In this document: piece after piece, positions 6,589 to 14,763 of the stretch
Position numbering within the stretch: position 1 is the first letter of the stretch
How the letters are laid out: each line of letters starts with the position of its first letter
NCBI GenBank assembly: GCA_031378125.1
Contig: JANNDW010000175.1
Coordinates: 1-21,185, forward strand
Direction of reading: 5' to 3'
DNA from: LGRD01 sp031378125
GTDB taxonomy: Bacteria > Pseudomonadota > Gammaproteobacteria > Burkholderiales > Burkholderiaceae_C
DNA: 21,185 bases
Translations under genes and position numbers: made by a program
Notes under the pieces: generated by a model
Databases searched by the model: none
The model's input: the letters and a program-made list of their open reading frames with translations, nothing else
Told to the model about the DNA's origin: nothing

Positions 6589-9500
6589 AGCCCGCGCCCT
6601 CTGCCCTTCAGAACGCGGTCAACCTGCTGGGCTTTGCCCTGCTGGTCTGGTACGGCGGGCCACTGCTGGCCATCGCCGACGTGCGGCCGCTGGAAACGCA
6701 AGCAGCCCGCCTGGCCCTGCTCCTCGCGGCCGGCGCGGCCTTGGCACTGGCCGGGCCGCTGCGGCAGTGGCAGATGCGGCGCCGCAATGCCGCGCTGGTC
6801 GACGTGCTGCAGCCGCCCGCCGGCGCGGCAAGCCTGGCGCCGCGCTTTCAGCAGGCGCTGAGCCTGCTGCGCGACGGGCTGGAGGCACCGGCCGGCGCAC
6901 CGCTGATGCGCTGGTGGCGGCGTCGCCAGCAGCTGGTGCGCCTGCCCTGGTACCTGTTCATCGGCGCGCCGGGCGCGGGCAAGACCACCGCCTTGCTGAA
7001 TTCAGGGCTGCGCTTTCCGCTCGCCGACAAGCTGGGCACGGCGCCGGTTCGGGGGGTGGCGGGCACCCGCCAATGCGACTGGTGGTTCACCCAGCAGGCG
7101 GTCTTCATCGACACCGCCGGCCGCTACACCACGCAAGACAGCGATGCCGCCGCCGATGCGCGCGAATGGCGCAGCTTTCTGGCCCTGCTGCGCAAGCACC
7201 GGCCGCGCCAGCCGGTCAACGGCGTGCTGGTGACGGTAAGCGTGCCCGACCTGCTGGCCGGCGGGGCTGAATTGGCGCGCCAACACAGCGCCGTGAACGC
7301 GCGGCTGCAGGAGTTGCGCGCCGAGCTGGGGCTGTCGCTGCCGGTTTATCTGCTGGTCACCAAGGCCGACCTGCTGGCTGGCTTTACCGAGTTCTTCGAC
7401 ACGCTCGACGGCGAGCAGCGCGCGCAGGTCTGGGGCACGACGTTCGACTACGGCGCGGCCAAGAACATGCGCAGCCCGGCGCGCCCGGCGCCCGACGTGC
7501 TGGGCGCGGATCTGCAAGCGCTGGTCGAGCGCATCCAGGCCGTCACGCTCGATCGTCTGCAACAGGAATCGGCAGCGGCCCGGCGTTCGCCGATCTACCA
7601 CTTCGGCGCGCAGATCGAAGCCTTGGTGCCGGCCCTGGCCGAGTTCGTGCAGCAGGCGATGGCCCGGGCCGACCAGCCGCCCTACCAGCCGCTGCGCGGC
7701 GTCTACCTGAGCAGCGGCACCCAGGAAGGCAACCCGATCGACCGCGTGCTCGGCGCGATTGCGCGCCGCCACGGCGTGCCCACGCGCGCGCTGCCGCGGC
7801 CAGACGGCAAGGGCAAGGCCTACTTCCTGAACCGGCTGCTGCAGGGCGTGGTGATCCAGGAGGCCGACCTGGCGGGCGACAACCTGCAACGGCTGCGGCA
7901 GCGGCGGCTGTTTTTGGGTGCCGCAGGCGGCGTGGCCGCGGCCGGGATGTGCGCGTTGATGGCCGCCTGGCTGCTCAGCTACGCCAACAACCGCGGCCAC
8001 ATCGCCGCGGTGGGACAGCGCGTGCAGCAACTGGCGGTTCAGGCCGCCGCGGCAGGCAACCCCACGCAGGCATCGACCCGCTGGCTGCCGCTGTACGAGG
8101 TGCTGCGAGATCTGCCGCGCCAAGGCGACGCGGGCCCCGAGGTGGCGCCGCCCGGGCACGGCTTCGGCTTGTTCCAGGGCGCACGGCTGGCGCGCTCGGC
8201 GCAGCAGACCTACCACCGCGTGCTGGCCAACACGCTGGCGCCGGTGTTGGCGGACCGGCTCGCCGCGGAACTCCGGCAGGCCCAGGCCGACCCGGGCCTG
8301 CGCTACCAGACGCTCAAGACCTACCTGATGCTGGTGCAGCCGCAACGGCTCGACCGCGCGACCGTGCGCGCGTGGGCGGCCCAGAGTTTTGCGCGCGGGC
8401 CCGACGCGCCGGTCGACGCCGCGCAGCGTGACGAATGGCTGCGCCATGTGGATGCGCTGCTCGAACGCAATGCCTTCCAGGATGCCGTCAGCATCGACGA
8501 GCCCGCCGTGCAGGCCGCTCGCAAGGCGCTGGCCGCGGTACCGCTGCCACGCCGCGTGCTGACGCAGTTGATCCGTGATGCCGCCGCCGAGCCGCCGCGG
8601 CGACTGGACAGTTGGCTGGGGCCAGCCTTTGCGCTGCTGTTCGACCCGCGGACCGGCAACGCGGCCCCGGCCGCGTTGAATGCGCTTTACACCCGCGAGG
8701 GATTCACGACCCGCGTGCTGCCGCGCCTGGACGCAACGCTGATGCAACTGGCTGAAGAAGAAAGCTGGGTTCTCGGCCAGGGCCTGGACACCCAACGCAA
8801 CGATCCGTTGCGCAGCGATCCGGCCGCGCGCGCGGCGGTGGCGACCGAAGTGGCCAAGCTGTACGCCATCGCCCACGCCAATCAGTGGCAAGCCGCGCTC
8901 CTTGCCTGGCAGCTGCACCGCCCGGCCGACGCCGACGCGCTGGCGCGCCTGAACACCCAGCTGGCGGCGGCCGATTCACCGCTGCGCAAGCTGTTGGAGC
9001 TGGCGCGCACCGAGCTGAGCTTGGCCGACCCTGGCGTCCAGACCAGTGCCAACCCGCTTGCCAAGGCAGCCGACGCGGTGCTGGCCGAGCGCTTTGCCGC
9101 ACTGCGTGCTTACGCAAGCGGGCCGGGCCCCGGGGCCATCGACCGGGTGCTCACCGCGGTCTCACGCTTCACGCTGGCGGCTGGCGCCGATGCGGGCGGC
9201 GCGCAGGTCGCCCAGGCCTTGCAGCAAGAAGCCGCCAGCGCGCCGGCGCCGTTCAACGCCATCTGGACCACGCTGGCCGAAGCGCTGTTGGCGGCGCAGC
9301 AGAACGCGTTGCGCCAGGGCCTGGCGGCGCGCCTGGACGATGTGGCCAGCCAGTGCCGCGGCTTGACCGCGAACCGCTATCCGTTCTCTGCCGCCGCGGT
9401 GCAAAACGACCTGAGCCTGGCCGACTTTGCGCGCCTGTTCGGCCATGAGGGTCTGCTGGACGTTTTCTTCCGCAAGGAGCTGCAAGCGCATGTGGACACG

Positions 9501-9998
9501 CGCAGCCGGCCGTGGCGCTACCGCGAAGGGCAAGCGGTGGCCGCGGACTCGCTGCTGCGCATGTTCGAGCGGGTCGAGGACATTCGGCGCCTGTTCTTCA
9601 CGCCCGGCGCGCCGATGCCGCGGCTGCAGTTCAGCCTGCGGCCGATCGAGATGGACGAGGCGCTGGAGGAATTTGCGATCGACATCGACGGCCAGACGCT
9701 GCGCTACGAAAACGGCCCACGGGTGCAGCGCAATTTCACCTGGCCGGGGCCGGCCGGAGCGCAGCGCGTCACGCTGCGCGCGCGCGGCCTGCGCGGAGAG
9801 TCCCATGAAGGCCCGTGGACGCTGCTGCGCGTGCTGACGCGGCAACCCTGGGCGCGCGGCGAGACTGCGGCGCTGAGCCGCGTCAGCGTGGCGGTGGAGG
9901 GCCGCCGGCTGGCGCTGGATCTGGGCCTGCAGGGATCGGGATCGACCGCCGTGCTGGCCGGGTTGGCGTCGTTTCGTTGCCCGGAGCTGCGGCCATGA
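6585..9998 (+). CDS. tssM: T6SS membrane-complex protein TssM (IcmF family)
   Basis: This 1137-aa protein shows the expected TssM layout. Two N-terminal transmembrane helices lie at about 12-31 and 42-58. A cytoplasmic NTPase-like domain follows with Walker A GAPGAGKTT (127-135), DTAGRY (176-181) and LVTKADLL (257-264). A third transmembrane helix (about 441-465) leads into a large periplasmic region, with IcmF-related helical segments and a beta-rich C-terminal domain (about 990-1137) that in this family contacts TssJ. The length is typical (1100-1300). The start at 6585 overlaps the tssL stop; the frame is open further upstream inside tssL but that stretch has no TssM features. The stop overlaps the tagF start. 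TssM spans the envelope and links TssL to TssJ; here its partner would be the caspase-TssJ fusion. Confidence 0.95.
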   Translation: MKPAPSALQNAVNLLGFALLVWYGGPLLAIADVRPLETQAARLALLLAAGAALALAGPLRQWQMRRRNAALVDVLQPPAGAASLAPRFQQALSLLRDGLEAPAGAPLMRWWRRRQQLVRLPWYLFIGAPGAGKTTALLNSGLRFPLADKLGTAPVRGVAGTRQCDWWFTQQAVFIDTAGRYTTQDSDAAADAREWRSFLALLRKHRPRQPVNGVLVTVSVPDLLAGGAELARQHSAVNARLQELRAELGLSLPVYLLVTKADLLAGFTEFFDTLDGEQRAQVWGTTFDYGAAKNMRSPARPAPDVLGADLQALVERIQAVTLDRLQQESAAARRSPIYHFGAQIEALVPALAEFVQQAMARADQPPYQPLRGVYLSSGTQEGNPIDRVLGAIARRHGVPTRALPRPDGKGKAYFLNRLLQGVVIQEADLAGDNLQRLRQRRLFLGAAGGVAAAGMCALMAAWLLSYANNRGHIAAVGQRVQQLAVQAAAAGNPTQASTRWLPLYEVLRDLPRQGDAGPEVAPPGHGFGLFQGARLARSAQQTYHRVLANTLAPVLADRLAAELRQAQADPGLRYQTLKTYLMLVQPQRLDRATVRAWAAQSFARGPDAPVDAAQRDEWLRHVDALLERNAFQDAVSIDEPAVQAARKALAAVPLPRRVLTQLIRDAAAEPPRRLDSWLGPAFALLFDPRTGNAAPAALNALYTREGFTTRVLPRLDATLMQLAEEESWVLGQGLDTQRNDPLRSDPAARAAVATEVAKLYAIAHANQWQAALLAWQLHRPADADALARLNTQLAAADSPLRKLLELARTELSLADPGVQTSANPLAKAADAVLAERFAALRAYASGPGPGAIDRVLTAVSRFTLAAGADAGGAQVAQALQQEAASAPAPFNAIWTTLAEALLAAQQNALRQGLAARLDDVASQCRGLTANRYPFSAAAVQNDLSLADFARLFGHEGLLDVFFRKELQAHVDTRSRPWRYREGQAVAADSLLRMFERVEDIRRLFFTPGAPMPRLQFSLRPIEMDEALEEFAIDIDGQTLRYENGPRVQRNFTWPGPAGAQRVTLRARGLRGESHEGPWTLLRVLTRQPWARGETAALSRVSVAVEGRRLALDLGLQGSGSTAVLAGLASFRCPELRP

Positions 9999-10699
9999 CG
10001 CGGCGTGGTGCAGCGCCGACGCCGCCACCGGGCACCACGGCCTGGTACGGCAAGGTGCCGGCACGCGGCGACTTCGTCAGCGAGGGCCTGTCGCCGGGCC
10101 AGGTTCGGACCTGGGATGGCTGGCTGCAGCGTGGGCTCAAGCGGGCCGCGCAACGCTGGCCCAAGGCCGATCTCGATGACCGGCTGCGCGCCTTCCCCGC
10201 GTGGCGCTTCCTGGCCTGGCCGAACGGCCAGGCCGGTGCGTCCTGGGCCGGCGTGCTGGTGGCGTCGCACGACCGCGTCGGCAGGGCGTTTCCGCTCACC
10301 GTGGCGCAACTGCTGGACGCCCACAGCCTGGCGCAGCTCGGCTGGCTGGACATCGAAGCCGCGCTCGCGCGGATGGCGGATGTGGCACTCGACGCGACCG
10401 ACATGAACGACCCGCGGATCGCCGAAGACTTCGAGTCGGTGCTGCACGGCCTGGGCCCGGTGTTTGCGGCAGAGCGCGTGGCAGCACGTGCGGCCATGCG
10501 GGTGGAGCCGCGACCCGCCGCTCGGCCGGCACGCCCGCAGCAATCTCCGCTGGACCTGCTGCGCGGCAGCCCCGGCACCCACTCGCTGTGGTGGAGCGAA
10601 CCGGCGCCGGGCGCCGCGCCGCTGCCGCTGGGCGACAGCTGGCCGCCGCATGCCGAGTTGCTGCTGGACATTCTTGGCCTGCCCGGCGATTGCGCATGA
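9995..10699 (+). CDS. tagF: T6SS accessory protein TagF (ImpM family)
   Basis: This 234-aa protein begins with the family hallmark WYGKVPARGDFV (17-28), followed by WDGWLQRGL, FPLTVAQLL and, near the C-terminus, SLWWSEP; this matches the single-domain TagF/DUF2094 family. In Pseudomonas, TagF holds T6SS assembly back and acts against the PpkA/Fha phosphorylation pathway; the presence of kinase and FHA genes next door fits that circuit. The ATG overlaps the tssM stop (ATGA), so translation is probably coupled. There is no fused PppA phosphatase domain as seen in some species. The last codons run into a 60-bp tandem repeat that starts at 10696. Confidence 0.92.
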   Translation: MTRRGAAPTPPPGTTAWYGKVPARGDFVSEGLSPGQVRTWDGWLQRGLKRAAQRWPKADLDDRLRAFPAWRFLAWPNGQAGASWAGVLVASHDRVGRAFPLTVAQLLDAHSLAQLGWLDIEAALARMADVALDATDMNDPRIAEDFESVLHGLGPVFAAERVAARAAMRVEPRPAARPARPQQSPLDLLRGSPGTHSLWWSEPAPGAAPLPLGDSWPPHAELLLDILGLPGDCA

Positions 10700-10868
10700 G
10701 CGCGCCGGGCAGTTCCAAGGGCGAATACCGCAGCGCGCAGCGCGCCGGTTGCCTGATGAGCGCGCCGGGCCGTCCCAAGGGCGAATACCGCAGCGCGTAG
10801 CGCGCAGGTTGCCTGATGAGCGCACCGGGCCGTCCCAAGGGCAAGCACCGCAGCGCGCGGGTTGCCTG
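10696..10868 (+). repeat. 60-bp tandem repeat overlapping the 3' end of tagF
   Basis: Three head-to-tail units begin with ATGAGCGC at 10696, 10756 and 10816, with a fourth truncated ATGAACGC at 10869. The first two units are 60 bp and the third 53 bp, so most variation keeps the reading frame. Each could encode a 20-residue unit of the type MSAPGRPKGEYRSA plus QRAGCL. The first ATG overlaps the tagF stop and gives a possible 34-aa peptide ending at 10800, but it has no separate ribosome-binding site and may not be a gene. Both strands stay open across the units. Confidence 0.85.
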
Positions 10869-10958
10869 ATGAACGCCCCAAGGACGCCGCCTCGCGGCGC
10901 CCTTCCCCCGCGGGGACCAAAGAAAGGGGCAGAGCCACGTTTCCTGCAGAGCGCCCGC

Positions 10959-10985
10959 CCTTCATCGGCCACAGGCCGATGAAGG
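10959..10985. terminator. Hairpin between the convergent T6SS operons
   Basis: CCTTCATCGGCC (10959-10970) and GGCCGATGAAGG (10974-10985) make a perfect 12-bp stem with a 3-nt loop. It lies just past the FHA gene stop on the minus strand and after the tagF repeats on the plus strand. No U tract follows on either side, so it may be a weak bidirectional terminator or an mRNA 3'-end stabiliser. Confidence 0.5.
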
Positions 10986-10991
10986 CGCATC

Positions 10992-12350
10992 TCAGGAAGC
11001 GGCGTCTTCCGGCGGTGCCTGCTCGCGCACGCGACGCTCCTGGGCCTCGTAGGCTTTGGTGAACTCGCGGCCGAAGACGGCTTCGAAATCATCGTCCAGG
11101 CGGGCCGTCATTTCGGCGTGCCGCTGGCGATAGCGCCGCCACAGCGCGGCCTCGTGCAAGGCGGGCAGGGTCCCTCTCAAGCCTTTGGGCGGCCCGGCGT
11201 CGCGCAGCACATCGTCCGGGCCCAGCCGGGCGATCAGTTCGAACATCGCCGCGCGCATGCCCGCGACCACGGCGAGGTGGTGCACCAGCAAGTCCTCGTG
11301 CGCATCTTTCAGCGCCGCCACCGGGTCCAGAAAACCGGGTGAGCGCTTGGCTGCAACCAGGTGCGCCAGCGCCGCCTGCGCATCGGGTGCGAACTTGAGC
11401 GGGTTGTTCTGGCGCCTGGCGATCACGGTGACCTCGGCGCGCATTTCGCGTTTGACGGTGGTGCGGCTGTGCAGCAAGGCCAATGCGCCTTCGACGCTGG
11501 CGCGCAGCAACTCGCCGACGTGGCGCATCCACGCCGGTGTGAGTGCCATCGGCGCCAGCATCTGGCTGCTGGTGGCGCCGGTTCGTTGCGCCAGCCCCGC
11601 GCCTTCCAGAAAGGCCAGCATCAGCGCGTTGTGGGCTGCGTCGTTCAGCAGCGGCAATTCGGCCGGCGCGTCCGCGGCCGGGGCCGATGCGCGCGGCGGG
11701 ACAGGGCTCGCGACGGGCTCGGGGCCGCCCGCGAGGACCTGCTGCAAAGACTCGAAGATGCGCAATTCAGCGCCCTGCCCCGCAGGCGCGTACGCACCCG
11801 ACCTGAGGTCGAGATCGACCGCGTTGGCGGGCGCCCGGACCGTCGGCGCCGGCGCCGCGGAGTGGTCCGACGACACCCCCGGTTCGAGATCAAACCATTC
11901 ATCCAGCCGTGCCCGGCCTCGTCGCACGGGCGCTGGCGCTGGCGCAGGCCCGGGCACAGGGACGGGCGCGGCAGCCAGCGGCGCAAGCGCCTTGGGCATG
12001 GCAGCCACCGGCGCAAGCACCCTGGGCGCGGCGGCTTCGGTGGTCAGGCGCAGGTCGAAGCCGCCAATGTGAATGACATCGCCACTGCGCAAGGCGAGCG
12101 TGCCGCCATGCGGCACGCTCGTCTGGTTGACCCGCAGCGGCGCACTGGCGCTCAGGCAGGTGAGCAGCACCTCGCCACGTTGCTGTGTCAACCGGGCATG
12201 GTGGCGCGAAATGATGCGCAGGCTGTCCGGCAGCACCACATGGCAATTGGGCGCGCGGCCGATCGTGATCAGTTCGTCTTCGAAGCGGCGCACAGGTTCG
12301 TCGCCGGCCGGTCCTTGCGGCGTGCTCACCAGTTGCAGCGCGATCAGCAC
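10992..12350 (-). CDS. fha: T6SS FHA-domain protein (Fha/TagH/ImpI type)
   Basis: This 452-aa protein opens with a forkhead-associated phosphothreonine-binding domain (1-105): GRAPNCHVVL (31-40), SRHHARL (48-54) and VNQTSV (74-79). A Pro/Ala-rich linker runs to about 240. The C-terminal T6SS-FHA domain (about 245-440) shows LLHSRTTVKREMRAEVT, NNPLKF, GFLDPVAALKDA, HHLAVVAGMRAAM and FGREFTKAYEAQ. In the threonine phosphorylation pathway the kinase PpkA phosphorylates Fha to trigger T6SS assembly. Translation appears to start at GTG with AAGAGG about 8 nt upstream. It is the last gene of the four-gene minus-strand operon, 49 nt after the kinase gene. Confidence 0.9.
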   Translation of the reverse strand: MLIALQLVSTPQGPAGDEPVRRFEDELITIGRAPNCHVVLPDSLRIISRHHARLTQQRGEVLLTCLSASAPLRVNQTSVPHGGTLALRSGDVIHIGGFDLRLTTEAAAPRVLAPVAAMPKALAPLAAAPVPVPGPAPAPAPVRRGRARLDEWFDLEPGVSSDHSAAPAPTVRAPANAVDLDLRSGAYAPAGQGAELRIFESLQQVLAGGPEPVASPVPPRASAPAADAPAELPLLNDAAHNALMLAFLEGAGLAQRTGATSSQMLAPMALTPAWMRHVGELLRASVEGALALLHSRTTVKREMRAEVTVIARRQNNPLKFAPDAQAALAHLVAAKRSPGFLDPVAALKDAHEDLLVHHLAVVAGMRAAMFELIARLGPDDVLRDAGPPKGLRGTLPALHEAALWRRYRQRHAEMTARLDDDFEAVFGREFTKAYEAQERRVREQAPPEDAAS

Positions 12351-12399
12351 ACCACCGCCTCTTGCACATGCCCCTCAGCGCTGGCGTTCCCCGCGCGGA

Positions 12400-13800
12400 T
12401 CACGCCCAGGATTTCCACAACCGCGCTTTCAAGGCCGCCGCGTCGACGCCCTCTCCGACCTGCTGCAGGATCATGTCCACGAAGTGTTCGCGCGTGCTGG
12501 CCTTGGCGGCACAGCGCCGGGCCAGCACCTTGGCAATCGGCCCGAGCCTGTCCACCATCACCGCCGCGGCCCGCTCGACATCGTCCGGTGTCAGTCGCGC
12601 ACCGGTGTCGACCAGCGTCGGCACGCTGTCCGAAAAGCCGCTGGGCCGGGTACGGGGGCGCGAACTGGACGACGATGGCGGCGCCGCCGCGGCAAGAAAG
12701 CGCTCGCGCTTTTGCAGATCGGGAATGTGCAGCGCGACGCGCTGGCGCAGCGCCTCCAGCGTGCTGGTTTGCATGGCGGTGCGCCGCACCAGGATCTTGG
12801 CGATCGGGCCAACGATCTGGGCCAGCTCGCGCTCGATGCCGGCCAGGGTGGCTTCGTTCCAGCCGGTCGGGATGGGGACTGACGAGCTCGCGCCGGGCGG
12901 CGGCGCCGCCACGCCCAGGTCGGCCGGCGCAATCAAGCGCTCGGGCGCCAAGGGATGCGGCGTCCAGCCGGGCGCGGCAATCGCTTCCAGCCCTTGGCGG
13001 AACTCCGCGGCCGACGCATACCGCTGCGCGGGCTGGCGCGCCAGCGCACGCTGCACGATGGGTTCGAAGGGCGCAAGCGCGGCCTCGCTGGCGTCTTTGC
13101 ACAACGGGTCGGGCTCGCCGTAGACCACGCGGTACATCACCGCCTGGTCGGTGCCGGAGTACGGCATGCGCCCGGTCAGCAACCGATACAGCACCACGCC
13201 GGCCGAAAACAGGTCGACGCGGCGGTCCACTTCGCCGCCGATGTACTGCTCGGGCGCCATGTAGCCGGGCGAGCCCAGAACCGACTCGGTGCGCGTGAAC
13301 TGGGTCGATTCGATGCGGGCGATGCCGAAGTCGGTGACCTTCAACCGGCCGCCTTCGGTGATCATCAGGTTGGCGGGTTTGATGTCCCTGTGCAGCACGC
13401 CTTTGGAATGGGCTTCGCCCAGCGCGTCGAGCAACTGGAGCAGGATCGAGACGACCTCCGACGGCGTAAAACGCCAGCCGCGCGACAAGTATTCACGCAG
13501 GCTTTGGCCGGCCACATATTCCATCGCGATGTAGGCGCACTCGGCGTCGTCGCCCACGTCGTAGACGGTCACGATGCCGGGGTGGCTCAAACGCCCGGCC
13601 GCCTGCGCCTCCAACCGAAAACGCGCCGCGACGGTCGAGTCCTGCCGGTCCGCCGCCAGCAGGTGCTTGCGGATGGTCTTGATGGCCACCGGCCGGTTGA
13701 TTTCAGGATCGAAGCCGAGGTAGACCACCCCCATCGCGCCCGCACCGATCACTCCCTTGACGGGATAGCGGCCCAGGCGTTCGGGGTGCGGGGGGTTCAT
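12400..13800 (-). CDS. ppkA: Ser/Thr protein kinase (PpkA-like) with two C-terminal repeat domains
   Basis: This 466-aa protein has a complete Hanks-type kinase domain (about 8-275): glycine loop GAGAMGVVY (19-27), Lys41 in VAIK, catalytic HRDIKPAN (137-144), DFG (157-159), an activation loop rich in Thr/Ser (166-176) and APE (182-184). Two related modules follow: 320-369 and 409-458, each with VGPIAKILVRR- or LGPIAKVLARR-type cores. No transmembrane segment is found, unlike Pseudomonas PpkA, so it is probably cytoplasmic. It is expected to phosphorylate the FHA protein encoded 49 nt downstream. The opposing phosphatase PppA is not in the window. It follows the haem-sensor gene by about 40 nt on the same strand. 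Confidence 0.88.
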   Translation of the reverse strand: MNPPHPERLGRYPVKGVIGAGAMGVVYLGFDPEINRPVAIKTIRKHLLAADRQDSTVAARFRLEAQAAGRLSHPGIVTVYDVGDDAECAYIAMEYVAGQSLREYLSRGWRFTPSEVVSILLQLLDALGEAHSKGVLHRDIKPANLMITEGGRLKVTDFGIARIESTQFTRTESVLGSPGYMAPEQYIGGEVDRRVDLFSAGVVLYRLLTGRMPYSGTDQAVMYRVVYGEPDPLCKDASEAALAPFEPIVQRALARQPAQRYASAAEFRQGLEAIAAPGWTPHPLAPERLIAPADLGVAAPPPGASSSVPIPTGWNEATLAGIERELAQIVGPIAKILVRRTAMQTSTLEALRQRVALHIPDLQKRERFLAAAAPPSSSSSRPRTRPSGFSDSVPTLVDTGARLTPDDVERAAAVMVDRLGPIAKVLARRCAAKASTREHFVDMILQQVGEGVDAAALKARLWKSWA

Positions 13801-13839
13801 CGTCGATTCTTCAGGTCAAGCGGGTTGGCGCTGCGGCCC

Positions 13840-14712
13840 TTAGCCGTCGAGCATCTTCATGGCCTGCTCCAGGCTGCGGCGCATGCGCGTGAATGACGCC
13901 GCCAGCACGCCGATCTCGTCGCGGCCGCCGGCGTTGAACTCGGGCGCCTGCATCTCGCCCAGGCTGACGCGGTCGGCCAGCCTGGACAGCTGCGTCACCG
14001 GCCGGATGACCGTGAGCCACAGCATCAGGTTGAGCAACACCGCGATCGCCACGAACACGCTGCCCAGCGAGATCATGAAGACACGAAATGTTTTCTCGGC
14101 ACGCGCCAGCGGCAAGGCCATCGGCACCGACACCAGCTGGGCGCCGACGACTTCGTTCAGATTCCAGCCGAAGCCGTTGGCGGGGCCATATTTGTCCAGC
14201 ATTGGCTTGGGCGCCGCCTCGATGGTGCTGTGGCAGGTCAGGCAGTCCGGGTTGGTGATCTTCAGCGGCCTGGCGATGTAGAGCATGCGCCCTAGCGGCG
14301 TGTCGCGCTCGCCGTACAACTCGGTTTTGTCGGTGCCGCCGCGGAAGCGGTTAACGATGTCGGCCTCCCACTCGACCGCGCGATCGCGCGGGTTGGTCGG
14401 GTTGAGCGTGGCCTCCTTGTAGCCATAGTCCGGGTACTTCTTGGCCAGCGTGTGCAGCACCTCGGTGGCCGAGTACGCCGGTACGGACTGGGGCAGGAAG
14501 CTGTACTTCATTTGCGTTTCGAGCAGCGGCTTGATCTGGTTGCTGGTGTAGTTGCGAATCGCGATGGAGCTCTCCATCAGCAGGCGGGCATTCTCCAGCA
14601 CCTCGTCTTGCGCGTTGCGTTGCAGCAGTTCGCGCGACAAATAGCCACAGCCCAGCAACCCGGCCACGAACACCAGGGCAAAAATGAAATTGAATTTGAG
14701 CAGCAAACGCAT
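13840..14712 (-). CDS. c-type-haem periplasmic sensor with HAMP domain, no output module (DUF3365-like)
   Basis: This 290-aa inner-membrane protein has an N-terminal transmembrane helix (about 5-23), a periplasmic domain of the DUF3365/Tll0287 type, a second transmembrane helix (about 210-235) and a HAMP domain (about 236-286; IRPVTQLSRLADRV, then RDEIGVLAASF). The periplasmic domain has a haem-binding CLTCH (157-161). The protein stops right after HAMP, with no kinase, cyclase or chemotaxis output. The start at 14712 has GGAG at the right distance; an ATG 12 nt upstream is also possible and would add four residues. It sits between the FecR-domain gene and the kinase gene, so it may pass a redox or gas signal to PpkA by direct contact. 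That link is inference. Confidence 0.8.
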   Translation of the reverse strand: MRLLLKFNFIFALVFVAGLLGCGYLSRELLQRNAQDEVLENARLLMESSIAIRNYTSNQIKPLLETQMKYSFLPQSVPAYSATEVLHTLAKKYPDYGYKEATLNPTNPRDRAVEWEADIVNRFRGGTDKTELYGERDTPLGRMLYIARPLKITNPDCLTCHSTIEAAPKPMLDKYGPANGFGWNLNEVVGAQLVSVPMALPLARAEKTFRVFMISLGSVFVAIAVLLNLMLWLTVIRPVTQLSRLADRVSLGEMQAPEFNAGGRDEIGVLAASFTRMRRSLEQAMKMLDG

Positions 14713-14763
14713 TCGGTTCTCCATTTATCCGTGGCACTGGGTTGCGCGGCACGGCCCCGCGGT

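Noticed and set aside
7002..8918. Long minus-strand open frame (638 codons) opposite tssM
   Set aside because: It is the antisense shadow of a well-supported TssM gene in GC-rich DNA; its translation is Arg/Gln/His-rich low complexity with no domain.
10696..10868. CRISPR array
   Set aside because: The 60-bp units are directly adjacent with no unique spacers, and no cas gene is near; it is a simple tandem repeat.
11361..13298. Long plus-strand open frame (645 codons) opposite the FHA and kinase genes
   Set aside because: Antisense shadow of two recognised proteins; composition is Arg/Pro/Ala-rich and no motif is seen.
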